Assembly: GCF_003131185.1 (NCBI RefSeq)
Contig: NZ_QFFU01000001.1
Location: forward strand, 124,001 to 188,000
DNA: 64,000 nucleotides
From: Pseudomonas ovata
GTDB lineage: Bacteria; Pseudomonadota; Gammaproteobacteria; Pseudomonadales; Pseudomonadaceae
Direction: 5' to 3'
Shown here piece by piece: positions 8,146 through 17,050 of the stretch; the first letter of the stretch is position 1; the number at the start of each line of letters is the position of its first letter. The notes under the pieces were generated by a model. It was not told the origin of the DNA, did not search any database, and saw nothing but the letters and a program-made list of their open reading frames with translations. Both the position numbers and the translations under genes were made by a program.

Positions 8146-9423
8146 TCACAGGATATTTGAGTAATCCGCTTCGATCCGGTCCAGGCTCAGGTGGTTCAGG
8201 AAGTTGGAGAAGCACATCCAGGCCGACAGCGCGTTCATGTCGCGGAACTGCTCGGGCAGGTATTTGGGCGCGATCACCAGGCCTTCGTCCACCAGCTGGC
8301 GCAAGGTGCGCATGTCTTCCAGGGTGGTCTTGCCGCAGAACAGCAACGGCACCTGCTCCAGCTTGCCCTTGCGCACCGCCAGCTGGATGTAGTTGTAGAT
8401 CATGATGAAGCCCTTGAGGTACGACAGGTCCTTGGTGAAGGGCAGGCCGTTGGGCGTCGAGCCACGGAACACGCGGCTGGCGTTGCCGTAGCTTTCCGAC
8501 ATGCCGAAACCCTGCTCACGGTAAAAGTCGAACACCTCGATGAAGTCGGCGCCCTCCTCGGCCATGTGGATGGCGCGGGTGCGGTTGGTCAGTTTGCGCA
8601 AACGGCTGGGGTAGGACGCGAAGGCGATCACTTCCATCAGGATCGCCAGGCCTTCCTGGGTCACGGTCGATGAGGGCGGGCCCTTGGACAGGAAGGTGCA
8701 GATGGGCTGGTTCTGGCCATTGAGGGTCGTGGCCACATGCACCAGCCCCTCATGCACTTCCAGGGCGCGCACGTCACGCTCGTTGAACATGGCGTCGGAG
8801 CGCACCTTGATGTAGTCGGCACCGGCCGCCGCATCGGCCACGATGCCGTCAGACTCGAACACCCGGACGGTGTCCTCGGCCTCGCCGAACACCCGGTTCA
8901 AGCGGCTTTGCAGCATGGCCACCGCATCCTTGGCGGTCAGGGTCTTGGGCTCGTCCTTGAGGTCGCCACGGCCGGCGATGTTGTTCAGGTAGCCCGAGAG
9001 CATCAGGCCCAGGTCCGACAGGGTCGGGTCACCGGCATGAAAGGCATCGGAGGCCGCGCCATACAGTTCCTGGGAAATCAGGCCGAAATCCTGGGTGCCG
9101 CGCGCTTCGAGCATGCGCACCACCATGCGGTACTCGCGGCACATGCGGCGCATGATCTGCCCGGCCGGATTGAACTGCCCCAACTGGCGGGTGATGTCGC
9201 GCTCGATGTTCTGGAATTCCTGCTTGAGCGCACCGGCATCGAAGCCCAACGAACGGTTCTCGTAATAGGCACGGTCCACGATCGGCAGCTCCTTGCCCTT
9301 GGCGGCCAGGAAGGTCTTGCGTACCCCTTCGTCCCACTTCACTGCATCCAGCACGCGGATCGGCGTCTGCGCCGCCACGATACGGTCGGATAACGTACGA
9401 ATAGTCTGCTGGTAATCGTCCAC
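8146..9423 (-). CDS. DUF1704 / QEGLA-motif putative metallopeptidase
   Basis: Cytoplasmic protein of 425 residues of the family named 'flavohemoglobin expression-modulating QEGLA motif protein' (DUF1704). It carries EVHEGLVH, an HExxxH metal-binding motif at about His224-Glu225-His229, and TQEGLA about 28 residues later, whose glutamate (about 257) fits a third zinc ligand. DUF1704 also contains the eukaryotic tubulin tyrosine carboxypeptidases MATCAP/KIAA0895, which use the same HExxxH arrangement, so carboxypeptidase activity is a reasonable hypothesis; the bacterial substrate is unknown. The start is the GTG ending at 9423, because AAGGAG lies six bases upstream (AAGGAGTACCGC-GTG); the longer GTG frame at 9465 has no such site. 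Stands alone between lysS and a repeat element. Confidence 0.85.
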   Translation of the reverse strand: MDDYQQTIRTLSDRIVAAQTPIRVLDAVKWDEGVRKTFLAAKGKELPIVDRAYYENRSLGFDAGALKQEFQNIERDITRQLGQFNPAGQIMRRMCREYRMVVRMLEARGTQDFGLISQELYGAASDAFHAGDPTLSDLGLMLSGYLNNIAGRGDLKDEPKTLTAKDAVAMLQSRLNRVFGEAEDTVRVFESDGIVADAAAGADYIKVRSDAMFNERDVRALEVHEGLVHVATTLNGQNQPICTFLSKGPPSSTVTQEGLAILMEVIAFASYPSRLRKLTNRTRAIHMAEEGADFIEVFDFYREQGFGMSESYGNASRVFRGSTPNGLPFTKDLSYLKGFIMIYNYIQLAVRKGKLEQVPLLFCGKTTLEDMRTLRQLVDEGLVIAPKYLPEQFRDMNALSAWMCFSNFLNHLSLDRIEADYSNIL

Positions 9424-9593
9424 GCGGTACTCCTTGATCCTGCTGTTGACGTTCTGACTGGGCACGGAGCCCGATCTTCCCTGCGCCGCACAAGGCGCGT
9501 CAATACTGATGATTCAAGAGCGCCTGGCCGCCTTCGCGACCGTGGCTCGCGCCCACCGGCTGTCTGGCTGGCGCCTTTCTTTATGCCGGGCAT

Positions 9594-9632
9594 AAAAAAA
9601 CCGCCTGTCCACATCACGCGAAACAGGCGGTT
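9594..9632 (-). terminator. Rho-independent terminator of the prfB-lysS operon
   Basis: On the minus strand AACCGCCTGT pairs perfectly with ACAGGCGGTT around a loop of 14 bases and runs into seven T. It begins 15 bases after the lysS stop. The remaining 9424-9593 stretch contains no gene I can support. Confidence 0.9.
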
Positions 9633-9646
9633 CGGGGCGTTGCCGC

Positions 9647-11149
9647 TTACGCCTGTGGGCGCATGTGCGGGAACAGGATCACATCGCGGATCGACGGCGA
9701 GTTGGTCAGCAGCATGACCAGACGGTCGATGCCGATGCCCTCACCCGCCGTTGGTGGCATGCCGTACTCCAGGGCGCGGACGAAGTCGGCGTCGTAGTGC
9801 ATGGCTTCGTCGTCGCCGGCGTCCTTGTCGGCCACCTGGGCCTGGAAGCGCTCGGCCTGGTCTTCGGCATCGTTGAGCTCGGAGTAGGCGTTGGCGATTT
9901 CACGGCCGCCGATGAACAGCTCGAAGCGGTCGGTGACGTTCGGGTTGTCGTCGTTGCGGCGCGCCAGCGGCGACACTTCGAACGGGTACTGGGTGATGAA
10001 GTGCGGCTGCTCCAGCTTGTGTTCGACCAGCTCTTCGAAAATCATCACCTGCAGCTTGCCCAGGCCTTCGAAGCCCAGCACCTTGGCGCCGGCTTTCTTG
10101 GCGATGGCGCGGGCCTTGTCGATGTCCTGCAGGTCATCGGCGGTCAGCTCGGGGTTGTACTTGAGGATCGAGTCGAACACCGACAGGCGCACGAACGGCT
10201 CGCCGAAATGGAACACCTTGTCACCGTATGGCACGTCAGTGCTGCCCAGCACCAGTTGCGCCAGCTCACGGAACAACTCCTCGGTGAGGTCCATGTTGTC
10301 TTCGTAGTCGGCGTAGGCCTGGTAGAACTCCAGCATGGTGAATTCAGGGTTGTGCCGGGTCGAGACACCTTCGTTGCGGAAGTTGCGATTGATCTCGAAC
10401 ACCTTTTCAAACCCACCCACCACCAGGCGCTTGAGGTACAGCTCCGGCGCGATGCGCAGGAACATCGGCATGTCCAGCGCGTTGTGGTGGGTTTCGAACG
10501 GCTTGGCTGCCGCACCGCCCGGAATGGTCTGCAGCATCGGCGTCTCGACTTCAAGGAAGTCGCGCTTGGCCAGGAAGCTGCGGATATGGCTGATCACCTG
10601 CGAGCGCACGCGGAAGGTGTCGCGCACCTCTTCGTTGACGATCAGGTCGACGTAGCGCTGGCGATAACGCTGCTCGGTGTCGGTCAGGCCGTGGTGCTTG
10701 TCCGGCAGCGGGCGCAGCGACTTGGTCAGCAGGCGCACGGCGGTCATTTCGACGTACAGGTCGCCCTTGCCGGAACGGGCCAGGGTGCCTTCGGCGGCGA
10801 TGATGTCGCCCAGGTCCCAGGTCTTGACCTCGGCCAGGGTCTGCTCGGGCAGGGTCTTGCGGTTGACATAGACCTGGATGCGCCCGGTCATGTCCTGGAT
10901 GACCATGAAGGCCCCGCGGTTGAGCATGATGCGACCGGCAACCTTGACGGGGATGGCAGCCTCGGCCAGCGCTTCCTTGGTGTGGTCGACGTACTGTTTC
11001 TGCAGGTCGTTGCAGTAGTTGTCGCGACGGAAGTCGTTGGGGAAGGCCTGACCCTTGGCGCGTTCGGCGGCAAGCTTTTCCTTGCGCAGGGCGATCAGGG
11101 TGTTTTCTTCCTGTTGCAGGGCTTGCGAGTCGGGTTGTTGGTCGCTCAT
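9647..11149 (-). CDS. lysS: Lysyl-tRNA synthetase, class II
   Basis: Charges tRNA-Lys with lysine in the cytoplasm. The 500-residue protein has the N-terminal OB-fold anticodon-binding domain (about residues 60-170, [18 protein letters not shown]) and the class II catalytic domain with motif 2 ([20 protein letters not shown]) and motif 3 near the C-terminus ([12 protein letters not shown]). The start MSDQQPDS is the ATG ending at 11149; the longer frame would run through the inverted-repeat element. It follows prfB on the same strand, the arrangement usual in gammaproteobacteria, although a 156-bp MITE-like element now separates the two. Confidence 0.97.
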   Translation of the reverse strand: MSDQQPDSQALQQEENTLIALRKEKLAAERAKGQAFPNDFRRDNYCNDLQKQYVDHTKEALAEAAIPVKVAGRIMLNRGAFMVIQDMTGRIQVYVNRKTLPEQTLAEVKTWDLGDIIAAEGTLARSGKGDLYVEMTAVRLLTKSLRPLPDKHHGLTDTEQRYRQRYVDLIVNEEVRDTFRVRSQVISHIRSFLAKRDFLEVETPMLQTIPGGAAAKPFETHHNALDMPMFLRIAPELYLKRLVVGGFEKVFEINRNFRNEGVSTRHNPEFTMLEFYQAYADYEDNMDLTEELFRELAQLVLGSTDVPYGDKVFHFGEPFVRLSVFDSILKYNPELTADDLQDIDKARAIAKKAGAKVLGFEGLGKLQVMIFEELVEHKLEQPHFITQYPFEVSPLARRNDDNPNVTDRFELFIGGREIANAYSELNDAEDQAERFQAQVADKDAGDDEAMHYDADFVRALEYGMPPTAGEGIGIDRLVMLLTNSPSIRDVILFPHMRPQA

Positions 11150-11240
11150 GTCTTCAGTTATTCCATCACAGGTACGTTGTCCCTCGCCTGCGGCAAGGGA
11201 TGGCGGGCAGTCGGGCTGCCCGCTGCTGTTGTGTCGCCCT

Positions 11241-11396
11241 AGGGTGCCTCTAAAAACGTTGCCGAGGCAGTCAGCGCAAGGCAAAAACAGGCGAAAAACG
11301 GTCGGAGTCGCGTTCGACTTTACAGATTGTAAATGAGCATTTTTAGCCTGTTTTTAACGCAGCGATGACAACGCAGGTAGTTTTTAGAGGTGCCCT
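11241..11396. repeat. MITE-like inverted-repeat element between prfB and lysS
   Basis: The ends AGGGTGCCTCTAAAAAC (11241-11257) and GTTTTTAGAGGTGCCCT (11380-11396) are near-perfect inverse complements, with three central mismatches of the GGTGCC/GGCACC type. Inner arms AAAAACAGGC and GCCTGTTTTT extend the pairing, so the whole 156 bp can fold into one long stem. It is more A/T-rich than its surroundings and has no ORF. Such AGGG(TG/CA)CCTCTAAAAAC-ended units recur in Pseudomonas genomes; mobility in trans is inferred. Confidence 0.75.
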
Positions 11397-12491
11397 CACA
11401 GGCCTTGTTTGAGGCTGGCGACCAGATACTCGTCCAGGTCGCCGTCGAGCACCTTGTCGCAGTCGCTGCGCTCGATACTGGTGCGCAGGTCCTTGATGCG
11501 CGAGGCATCCAGGACATAGGAGCGAATCTGGTGACCCCAGCCGATGTCGGACTTGGTGTCTTCCAGCGCCTGGGAGGCGGCGTTGCGCTTCTGGATTTCC
11601 TGCTCGTACAACCGGGCCCGCAGCATTTTCATGGCGGTGTCCTTGTTGGCGTGCTGGGAGCGCTCGTTCTGGCAACTGACCACGGTGTTGGTCGGCACGT
11701 GCGTGATGCGCACCGCCGAGTCAGTGGTGTTGACGTGCTGGCCACCGGCACCGGAGGAGCGGTAGGTGTCGATGCGCAGGTCGGACGGGTTGATCTCGAT
11801 TTCGATGTTGTCATCGATTTCGGGCGAGACGAACACGGCCGAGAACGAGGTGTGGCGACGGTTGCCGGAATCGAACGGACTTTTGCGCACCAGACGGTGC
11901 ACGCCGATCTCGGTGCGCAGCCAGCCAAAGGCATATTCGCCCTTGATGTGCACGGTCGCACCCTTGATGCCGGCGACTTCACCGGCCGACAGCTCCATGA
12001 TGGTCGCTTCGAAACCGCGTTTGTCAGCCCAGCGCAGGTACATGCGCAACAGGATGTTGGCCCAGTCCTGAGCCTCGGTACCGCCGGAGCCGGCCTGGAT
12101 GTCGAGGTAGGCGTTGTTGGGGTCCATCTCGCCACTGAACATGCGGCGGAACTCGAGCTTTTCGAGCGCCTCGCGCAAGCGCTCGACCTCGGCCGACACA
12201 TCGGCCACAGCGCCTTCGTCTTCTTCCTCGGCGGCCATGTCCAGCAGGTCGCGGGCATCGGCCAGGCCGCTGGCCAGTTCGTCGAGGGTGTCGACGATCA
12301 GCGCCAGCTGGGCGCGTTCGCGGCCCAGGTTCTGGGCGTATTCGGGTTTGTTCCAGACAGCGGGGTCTTCGAGCTCGCGGGTCACTTCGGTCAGACGATC
12401 ATGTTTGTGATCGTAGTCAAAGATACCCCCGAATGGTTTGGGAACGCTCGGAGAGGTCCTTGATGCTGTTTATGATCGGATTGATTTCCAT
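11396..12491 (-). CDS. prfB: Peptide chain release factor 2 (programmed +1 frameshift)
   Basis: Recognises UGA and UAA stop codons and triggers peptide release. The gene is read in two frames: codons 1-24 from the ATG ending at 12491 ([13 protein letters not shown]...RGYL), an in-frame UGA at 12419-12417, then +1 frame to the stop at 11396, giving 364 residues, the usual RF2 length. Both functional signatures are present: SPF ([11 protein letters not shown]), the UGA-reading tripeptide anticodon, and GAGGQ, the catalytic loop. The 3' end directly abuts a MITE-like repeat, whose last base is the first base of the stop-codon complement. Autoregulated by its own frameshift. Confidence 0.97.
12416..12431 (-). 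promoter_or_regulatory. prfB programmed +1 frameshift site
   Basis: On the minus strand the sequence CGGGGGTATCTTTGAC combines an internal Shine-Dalgarno-like GGGGG, the slippery CTT codon, the UGA stop and a following C. This is the classical RF2 autoregulatory signal: low RF2 leaves UGA unread and favours the +1 slip. Confidence 0.95.
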
Positions 12492-12530
12492 GGTCGTCAG
12501 CACTCGCAGGCGAAAATTACAAAGCCGGCG

Positions 12531-12559
12531 AGTATACCCCAGAGGCTGTCGGGAAAGCA
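12531..12559 (-). promoter_or_regulatory. Possible prfB promoter and upstream hairpin
   Basis: A TATACT hexamer (12536-12531 on the minus strand) lies about 40 bases before the prfB ATG; the -35 hexamer at 17-bp spacing (TGCTTT) is poor. A perfect 8-bp hairpin AGAGGCTG/CAGCCTCT (12541-12565) overlaps it and could end transcription from the aldehyde dehydrogenase gene, though no T-run follows. Confidence 0.3.
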
Positions 12560-12616
12560 GCCTCTTCGGATGGGGTGGTGCGCCGTCATTACACGAGGGT
12601 CCTGCGCTCCGCCCCC

Positions 12617-14035
12617 TCACTCCACCCCATTGATACACACCACCTTCGGCTGCGTCATGTCTTCATACGCAAACCGCACCCCCTCGCGCCCCAGGCTGCC
12701 GTACTTGAAGCCGCCGAAGGGCATGGCGTCGAAGCGGTAGTCGGACGAGTCGTTGATCATCACGCCGCCGGCTTCGATCTGTCGGGCCAGTTTCAGCGCC
12801 TTGCCCAGGTCGCGGGTGAACAGGCCGGCGTGCAGGCTGTATTCGGGGGCGTTGGCCAGGGCCACGGCGTCGTCCAGGTGTTCGAACGGTTCCAGGATCA
12901 CCACCGGGGCAAAGACTTCCTGCTGCCAGAGGGCGCTGCTGTGGCTGACCTGCTCCAGCACGGTCGGCGCGTAGCTGCCGGCCTGGCGCTGGTGCCCGCA
13001 CAAAAGCACGGCGCCTTCGGCCAGGGCGCTGCTGACCCGTTGCTCGGTGCGATGCGCGGCCTGTTCGCTGATCATCGGGCCGACATCCGTGCTGCGCAGG
13101 GCGGGGTCGCCGGTGACCAGGGCGCGGGTCTGGTGGACAAAGCGCTCACGGAAGTCGGCGTAGATCGAGCGGTGCACCAGGATGCGCTGGGTGCCGATGC
13201 AGTTTTGCCCGGCCGCCCAGAAGGCGCCGGACACGCACGATTCTACGGTCGCCTCCAGATCGCAATCTTCCAGCACCAGCACCGGGGCATTGCCGCCCAG
13301 GTCCATGGCCAGTTTCTTCAGGCCGGCGCTGCGGGCAATGGCCTCGCCGGTGGCAAAGCCGCCGGTGAAGGAAATCATCCGTACCTCGCGTACTTCTACC
13401 AGGGCCTTGCCCAGGTCGACGCCGCCGGTGGCCACGGTCACCACCGAATCGGGCAGGCCGGCCTGGATCAGGTACTCCACCAGCTTGAGGGCCGAGAGCG
13501 GCGCCAGCTCCGAGGGTTTGAGGATCACGGCATTGCCACCGGCGATGGCCGGGCCCAGTTTGTGCGCGACCAGGTTGAGAGGGTCGTTGTACGGCGTGAT
13601 CGCCACGATCAGACCCAGCGGCTCACGGGTGAACCAGCCCTGGCGCGATTCGGAGCCTTCATAGGCGCCGAACGGAATCACTTCCCCGGCGTTGCGCCGC
13701 GCTTCCTCGGCCGAAAGCTTGAGGGTGTTGACGCAGCGCTTCACTTCTTTTTCGGCCTGGCGCAGGGTCTTGCCCGCCTCGGCCACGATCAGCCGGGCAA
13801 AGGCTTCGGCGTCTCGTTCAATGGCGTGGGCGGCGTCTTCGAGAATGCGCGCCCGACGGTGGCGCGGCAGAGCGGCGCTGTCGCGCACGCCGATGCGCGC
13901 ACGCGCCAGCAAGCCGGGCACGGCCGTAGCATCGAGGCACGGCACGCGTCCGATCAGACGCCCATCGAAAGGGCTCAGAACATCGATCTGGGCAGGTTCA
14001 GGCAGCATGATGCTGGCCAGGCTGGATACGCTCAT
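12617..14035 (-). CDS. NAD(P)-dependent aldehyde dehydrogenase
   Basis: Cytoplasmic aldehyde dehydrogenase of 472 residues. The cofactor lysine is in ILKPSE (about Lys173), the FTGG cofactor loop is present, and the catalytic cysteine is in [10 protein letters not shown] (about Cys279). The general-base position, normally Glu in ELGGNAP, reads MDLGGNAP here (about Asp245), a conservative but notable change. It resembles succinate-semialdehyde / phosphonoacetaldehyde dehydrogenases. The start ATG at 14035 has AGGAG seven bases upstream. It lies 13 bases after the homoserine dehydrogenase stop, so the two are co-transcribed; a natural substrate would be aspartate 4-semialdehyde, oxidised without phosphate to aspartate. 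That substrate is inferred from context only. Confidence 0.85.
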   Translation of the reverse strand: MSVSSLASIMLPEPAQIDVLSPFDGRLIGRVPCLDATAVPGLLARARIGVRDSAALPRHRRARILEDAAHAIERDAEAFARLIVAEAGKTLRQAEKEVKRCVNTLKLSAEEARRNAGEVIPFGAYEGSESRQGWFTREPLGLIVAITPYNDPLNLVAHKLGPAIAGGNAVILKPSELAPLSALKLVEYLIQAGLPDSVVTVATGGVDLGKALVEVREVRMISFTGGFATGEAIARSAGLKKLAMDLGGNAPVLVLEDCDLEATVESCVSGAFWAAGQNCIGTQRILVHRSIYADFRERFVHQTRALVTGDPALRSTDVGPMISEQAAHRTEQRVSSALAEGAVLLCGHQRQAGSYAPTVLEQVSHSSALWQQEVFAPVVILEPFEHLDDAVALANAPEYSLHAGLFTRDLGKALKLARQIEAGGVMINDSSDYRFDAMPFGGFKYGSLGREGVRFAYEDMTQPKVVCINGVE

Positions 14036-14048
14036 GAGGCACTCCTGA

Positions 14049-15089
14049 TCAATGGCCGCGGGCGGCGTGGATGGCAACGATGTCCGACAGCAGGGCGAAG
14101 GCGGTCTCGATACGTCCAGCGCCAGGCCCGGATACGGTGACCGCGCCCAGCAGCTCGGTGGTGAAGGTCACCGCATTGATCGCCCCGCCGATGCCCGCCA
14201 GCGGGTGTGTATTGGGCAGCAGGCGCGCCTGCACTTGGGCCTGCACCGAGCCATCGGCCTGGCGCTCGGCCGCGCCGATCAGTTTCCAGCTGGCGTTGTT
14301 GGCGCTGGCATCGGCAATGTCCTGGGCGCTGATGGCGCTGATGCCCGAACAGGCCACATCGCTGAGCTGCAAACGCGCATCAAGCAGCTCGTTGGCGAGG
14401 ATGACCACCTTGAGGCGTACATCGAAACCTTCGACATCGGCGGTCGGGTCCGCTTCGGCGTAGCCAAGCTGTTGTGCCTGGGCCACGGCATCAGCGAAGG
14501 CCAGGCCGTTTTTCATCTGGCTGAGCACATAGTTGGAGGTGCCGTTGAGGATGCCTTCGAAGCCTTGCACGTTAGCGCCAGCCAGGGCCTGGCGGGCCAG
14601 GCGCAGCACCGGCGTGCCGCTCATGACCGCGCCTTCGTATTCGAAAGCTACGTTGTTGCGACGGGCCAGGGCCTTGAGCTCGGCCGCGTGCAAGGCCACG
14701 GGGCCCTTGTTGGTGGTCACCACATGGATGCCGCTTTCCAGCGCCCAGCGGCAGAAGGTGGTGGCCGGCTCGCCATCGATAGGGTTGGTGAACGTCGCCT
14801 CGGCAATGAGATCGGCACCGGAGTGCTTGATCACGTTTTCGTTGAACGCCTCGGCATGGCCGCCCGGCAACCGGGCGAATGCGCCCTTCTCGCTCGGCAG
14901 TGCCACCAGTTGCGCGGCATCCAGCCCTTCGCGGGCCACGATAGAGCCCAGGAACAGGTCGGTGACCCCGACAATCCTGATCGTGAAGCCCAGGGACGCC
15001 TGCCACTGGGCATTGCGCTCGGCCACCAGTTGGGCGAAGCCACGGTTCACGCCACCGAATCCTACCAGGGCTATCTTGTACTCAGTCAT
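14049..15089 (-). CDS. Homoserine dehydrogenase without regulatory ACT domain
   Basis: Interconverts L-homoserine and L-aspartate 4-semialdehyde with NAD(P). The 346-residue protein has the Rossmann motif GFGGVNRGF near residue 10, the nucleotide/substrate lysine in TTNKGP (about Lys128) and the family signature ending in GFDVRLK (about Asp223 and Lys227, catalytic in homoserine dehydrogenases). There is no C-terminal ACT domain, unlike the biosynthetic hom gene of Pseudomonas (about 430 residues) that threonine inhibits. This, and location with an aldehyde dehydrogenase, Lrp regulator and permease rather than with thrC, argues for a catabolic role. The start is the ATG ending at 15089; a dyad 66 bases upstream is a likely operator. 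Confidence 0.88.
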   Translation of the reverse strand: MTEYKIALVGFGGVNRGFAQLVAERNAQWQASLGFTIRIVGVTDLFLGSIVAREGLDAAQLVALPSEKGAFARLPGGHAEAFNENVIKHSGADLIAEATFTNPIDGEPATTFCRWALESGIHVVTTNKGPVALHAAELKALARRNNVAFEYEGAVMSGTPVLRLARQALAGANVQGFEGILNGTSNYVLSQMKNGLAFADAVAQAQQLGYAEADPTADVEGFDVRLKVVILANELLDARLQLSDVACSGISAISAQDIADASANNASWKLIGAAERQADGSVQAQVQARLLPNTHPLAGIGGAINAVTFTTELLGAVTVSGPGAGRIETAFALLSDIVAIHAARGH

Positions 15090-15154
15090 GAAGGCGTCTC
15101 TCTCAGGGATGTTGTTGTTCGACAGGACCATCCTAAGAGCCGGGCACTGGCAGT

Positions 15155-15179
15155 TGAATAGGCCAGTTTGCTGTATTCA
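15155..15179. promoter_or_regulatory. Dyad, candidate Lrp-type operator before the homoserine dehydrogenase gene
   Basis: TGAATA (15155-15160) and TATTCA (15174-15179) form a perfect inverted repeat with 13 bases between, in the 129-bp gap between the Lrp gene stop and the homoserine dehydrogenase ATG. Size and A/T-rich arms suit a feast/famine regulator site. Binding by the neighbouring Lrp protein is inferred. Confidence 0.45.
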
Positions 15180-15218
15180 TTGAGCGTTTTGCCCATGCCC
15201 GCACCGCTCACAGCCGGG

Positions 15219-15656
15219 TCAGAACACCGCCGACAACACGAACGAGGTGACCGTGTTTTCCACCCCCGGCATGGCGGCGATGTCCTTCCACACCTGGTGC
15301 ACGCGCTCGGGCGTGGCGGCGTTGACGCGCAGCATCAGGTCGAATTCGCCGCTGAGCACTTCACACTGCACCACCTCCGGCAATCCTCGCAACGCCGCCA
15401 GCACGGCCTCGCCGCGCATGCGGTCATAGCGGTAGACGAAGATCACGGCGCTGATGAGCGAGGCCGGCCGGCGCGACTCCCCGAGCCGCACCGTGTAGCC
15501 CTGAATCGCCCCGTCGCGCTCAAGGCGTTCGATGCGCTGGCGCACCGCGTTGCGCGACAGGTTGACCTTGGCGCCCAGTTCGATATGGGCGATGCGTGCA
15601 TTGGCGGTCAGTTCGGCCAGGATGCGCTCATCCAGCGGATCGAGGATGCGCTTCAT
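15219..15656 (-). CDS. Lrp/AsnC-family transcriptional regulator
   Basis: DNA-binding feast/famine regulator of 145 residues, normal length for the family. Residues 1-60 hold the winged helix-turn-helix (DERILAELTANARI, then LSRNAVRQRIERLERDG) and residues 65-145 the RAM/ACT-like effector-binding domain (GEFDLMLRV, VHQVWKDIAAMPGV). Its ATG overlaps the stop of the threonine-synthase-like gene by four bases (ATGA), so the two are translationally coupled. It most likely senses an amino acid handled by this cluster and controls the downstream homoserine dehydrogenase and aldehyde dehydrogenase genes, in front of which a suitable dyad lies. Confidence 0.9.
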   Translation of the reverse strand: MKRILDPLDERILAELTANARIAHIELGAKVNLSRNAVRQRIERLERDGAIQGYTVRLGESRRPASLISAVIFVYRYDRMRGEAVLAALRGLPEVVQCEVLSGEFDLMLRVNAATPERVHQVWKDIAAMPGVENTVTSFVLSAVF

Positions 15657-17041
15657 GCCAGCCTCGACGGTGTCAGTTGCAGGGCCTGCAACAGGCCTTG
15701 CAGATCGCCCTTGGCCAGGTACGGCGGTTGTGCGCTCACCGTTGGTGTCGGCGGCACACTGGCCGACCAGACACCCAGCTCGGCCAGCAAGGCGGCCGAC
15801 TTGCCTGGCGCAATCTGCCCAAAGGTGACCATCGGTGCGCCCAGGCTACGCCGATGCAAGCGGCCGGCCAGCACGCCGACTGCGGTGTGCGGGTCGATGG
15901 CCGAGCCGGTCTCGCGGAACAGCGCGACCACTTCGTCGCGCACCTGGGCTTCGTCCACTGCATAGGAGTCGAACAGCAGGCGCCCGCGCAACCATTGCGG
16001 GTTGCCGATGCTCATTTCGCCGTGGCGTTCAAACTGCTCCATCAGCGCCCGGGTAGCAGCGCCATCGTGCTCGTACACCTCCCAGATAAAGCGTTCCAGG
16101 TTGCAGAACAACGAGAAGTCCATCGCCGGCGACACCGTGCGGTCGGTGCGCCGGGTCGAGTAGCGGTTGCAATGAAAGAACTGATGCAGCGCATCGTTGC
16201 GGTTGGTGGAAATGATCACCTGGTTGATCGGCAAACCCATTTTCTGCGCGATGTAGCCGGCGTAGATCTCGGCCGAACTGGCCGCCGGAATGCTGAACCC
16301 GACCGGCCGCGAGCCGCCGCCCAGTTGCAGGGCGGCATAGAAATAGAAAACGATCTGCGCCAGCACGCCGATCCAGTTGGTGGAGTTGAAACACACCGGC
16401 ACCGGCGCGTCCGCGGGCCACTCACGCAACAGCCGCGCCACCAGGGTCTGGCAGTCATCGAAGTTGCCTTCGACGGCCAACAGCTTGACCCGCTGCGGGT
16501 CGGCGGCCTGCAAGGCGGCGAGCTGTCCGGGTGCCAGCCCGTCGCGCGGGTACAGGATCGCCATGCGCACCGCCGGACAATCGGCAAAGGCTTGCAGCGC
16601 CGCCAGGCCCGTATCACCGTTGGTGGCGCCGATCACCCAGGCGTCCTTGTCGAGTTCCTGCAGAAAATGCCCGACCAGGCGCGCCTGCAACTGGGCGGCG
16701 AAGTCCTTGGAAGAACCGGTCGGGCCGTGGAACAGCTGCAGGATCCATTCGTTATGGCCGATCTGCTCAAGCGGCGTGATCGCCCGGTGCCTGAAGGCCC
16801 GGTAGCTGTCGCTGAGCAAGGCCCGCAGGGTGCCTTCATCCATGGTGGTGCCGACAAAGGGCGAGATCACACGCCACACCAGTTCATCGAACGGCAGCCA
16901 TGACCAACTGGCGATCTGCTTCTCGGTGAACAGCGGCAAGCGGGCCGGCACATACAGGCCACCGTTCTCGGCCAGTCCCGACAGCACCACGCGGCGAAAA
17001 TCCGCGCGCAGGTCACCGCCGCGTGTACTTACATACTCCAT
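15653..17041 (-). CDS. Threonine-synthase-like PLP protein with divergent active-site loops
   Basis: A 462-residue paralogue of ThrC. The N-terminal block (MEYVSTRGG, ENGGLYVP) and overall length match threonine synthase, and the Schiff-base lysine is kept (SSKDFA, Lys112). However, loops that are nearly invariant in ThrC differ: FHGPTLAFKDFA is FHGPTGSSKDFA, GATSGDTG is GATNGDTG, and the PLP-phosphate loop PTGNFGD is PAASSAE (residues 252-258). The EGNFDDCQ block is intact. The protein probably binds PLP differently or acts on a homoserine derivative other than O-phosphohomoserine; loss of activity is also possible. It is co-transcribed after the LysR gene (10-base gap) and overlaps the Lrp gene. 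The true biosynthetic thrC is expected elsewhere. Confidence 0.75.
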   Translation of the reverse strand: MEYVSTRGGDLRADFRRVVLSGLAENGGLYVPARLPLFTEKQIASWSWLPFDELVWRVISPFVGTTMDEGTLRALLSDSYRAFRHRAITPLEQIGHNEWILQLFHGPTGSSKDFAAQLQARLVGHFLQELDKDAWVIGATNGDTGLAALQAFADCPAVRMAILYPRDGLAPGQLAALQAADPQRVKLLAVEGNFDDCQTLVARLLREWPADAPVPVCFNSTNWIGVLAQIVFYFYAALQLGGGSRPVGFSIPAASSAEIYAGYIAQKMGLPINQVIISTNRNDALHQFFHCNRYSTRRTDRTVSPAMDFSLFCNLERFIWEVYEHDGAATRALMEQFERHGEMSIGNPQWLRGRLLFDSYAVDEAQVRDEVVALFRETGSAIDPHTAVGVLAGRLHRRSLGAPMVTFGQIAPGKSAALLAELGVWSASVPPTPTVSAQPPYLAKGDLQGLLQALQLTPSRLA

Positions 17042-17050
17042 GCAAACTCC

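Noticed and set aside
9424..9593. Possible small RNA or ORF between lysS terminator and QEGLA gene
   Set aside because: No promoter, hairpin with T-run or coding signal that I could support.
15653..17041. Naming this gene thrC
   Set aside because: Key loops for PLP phosphate and substrate are not those of threonine synthase, so the symbol would mislead.
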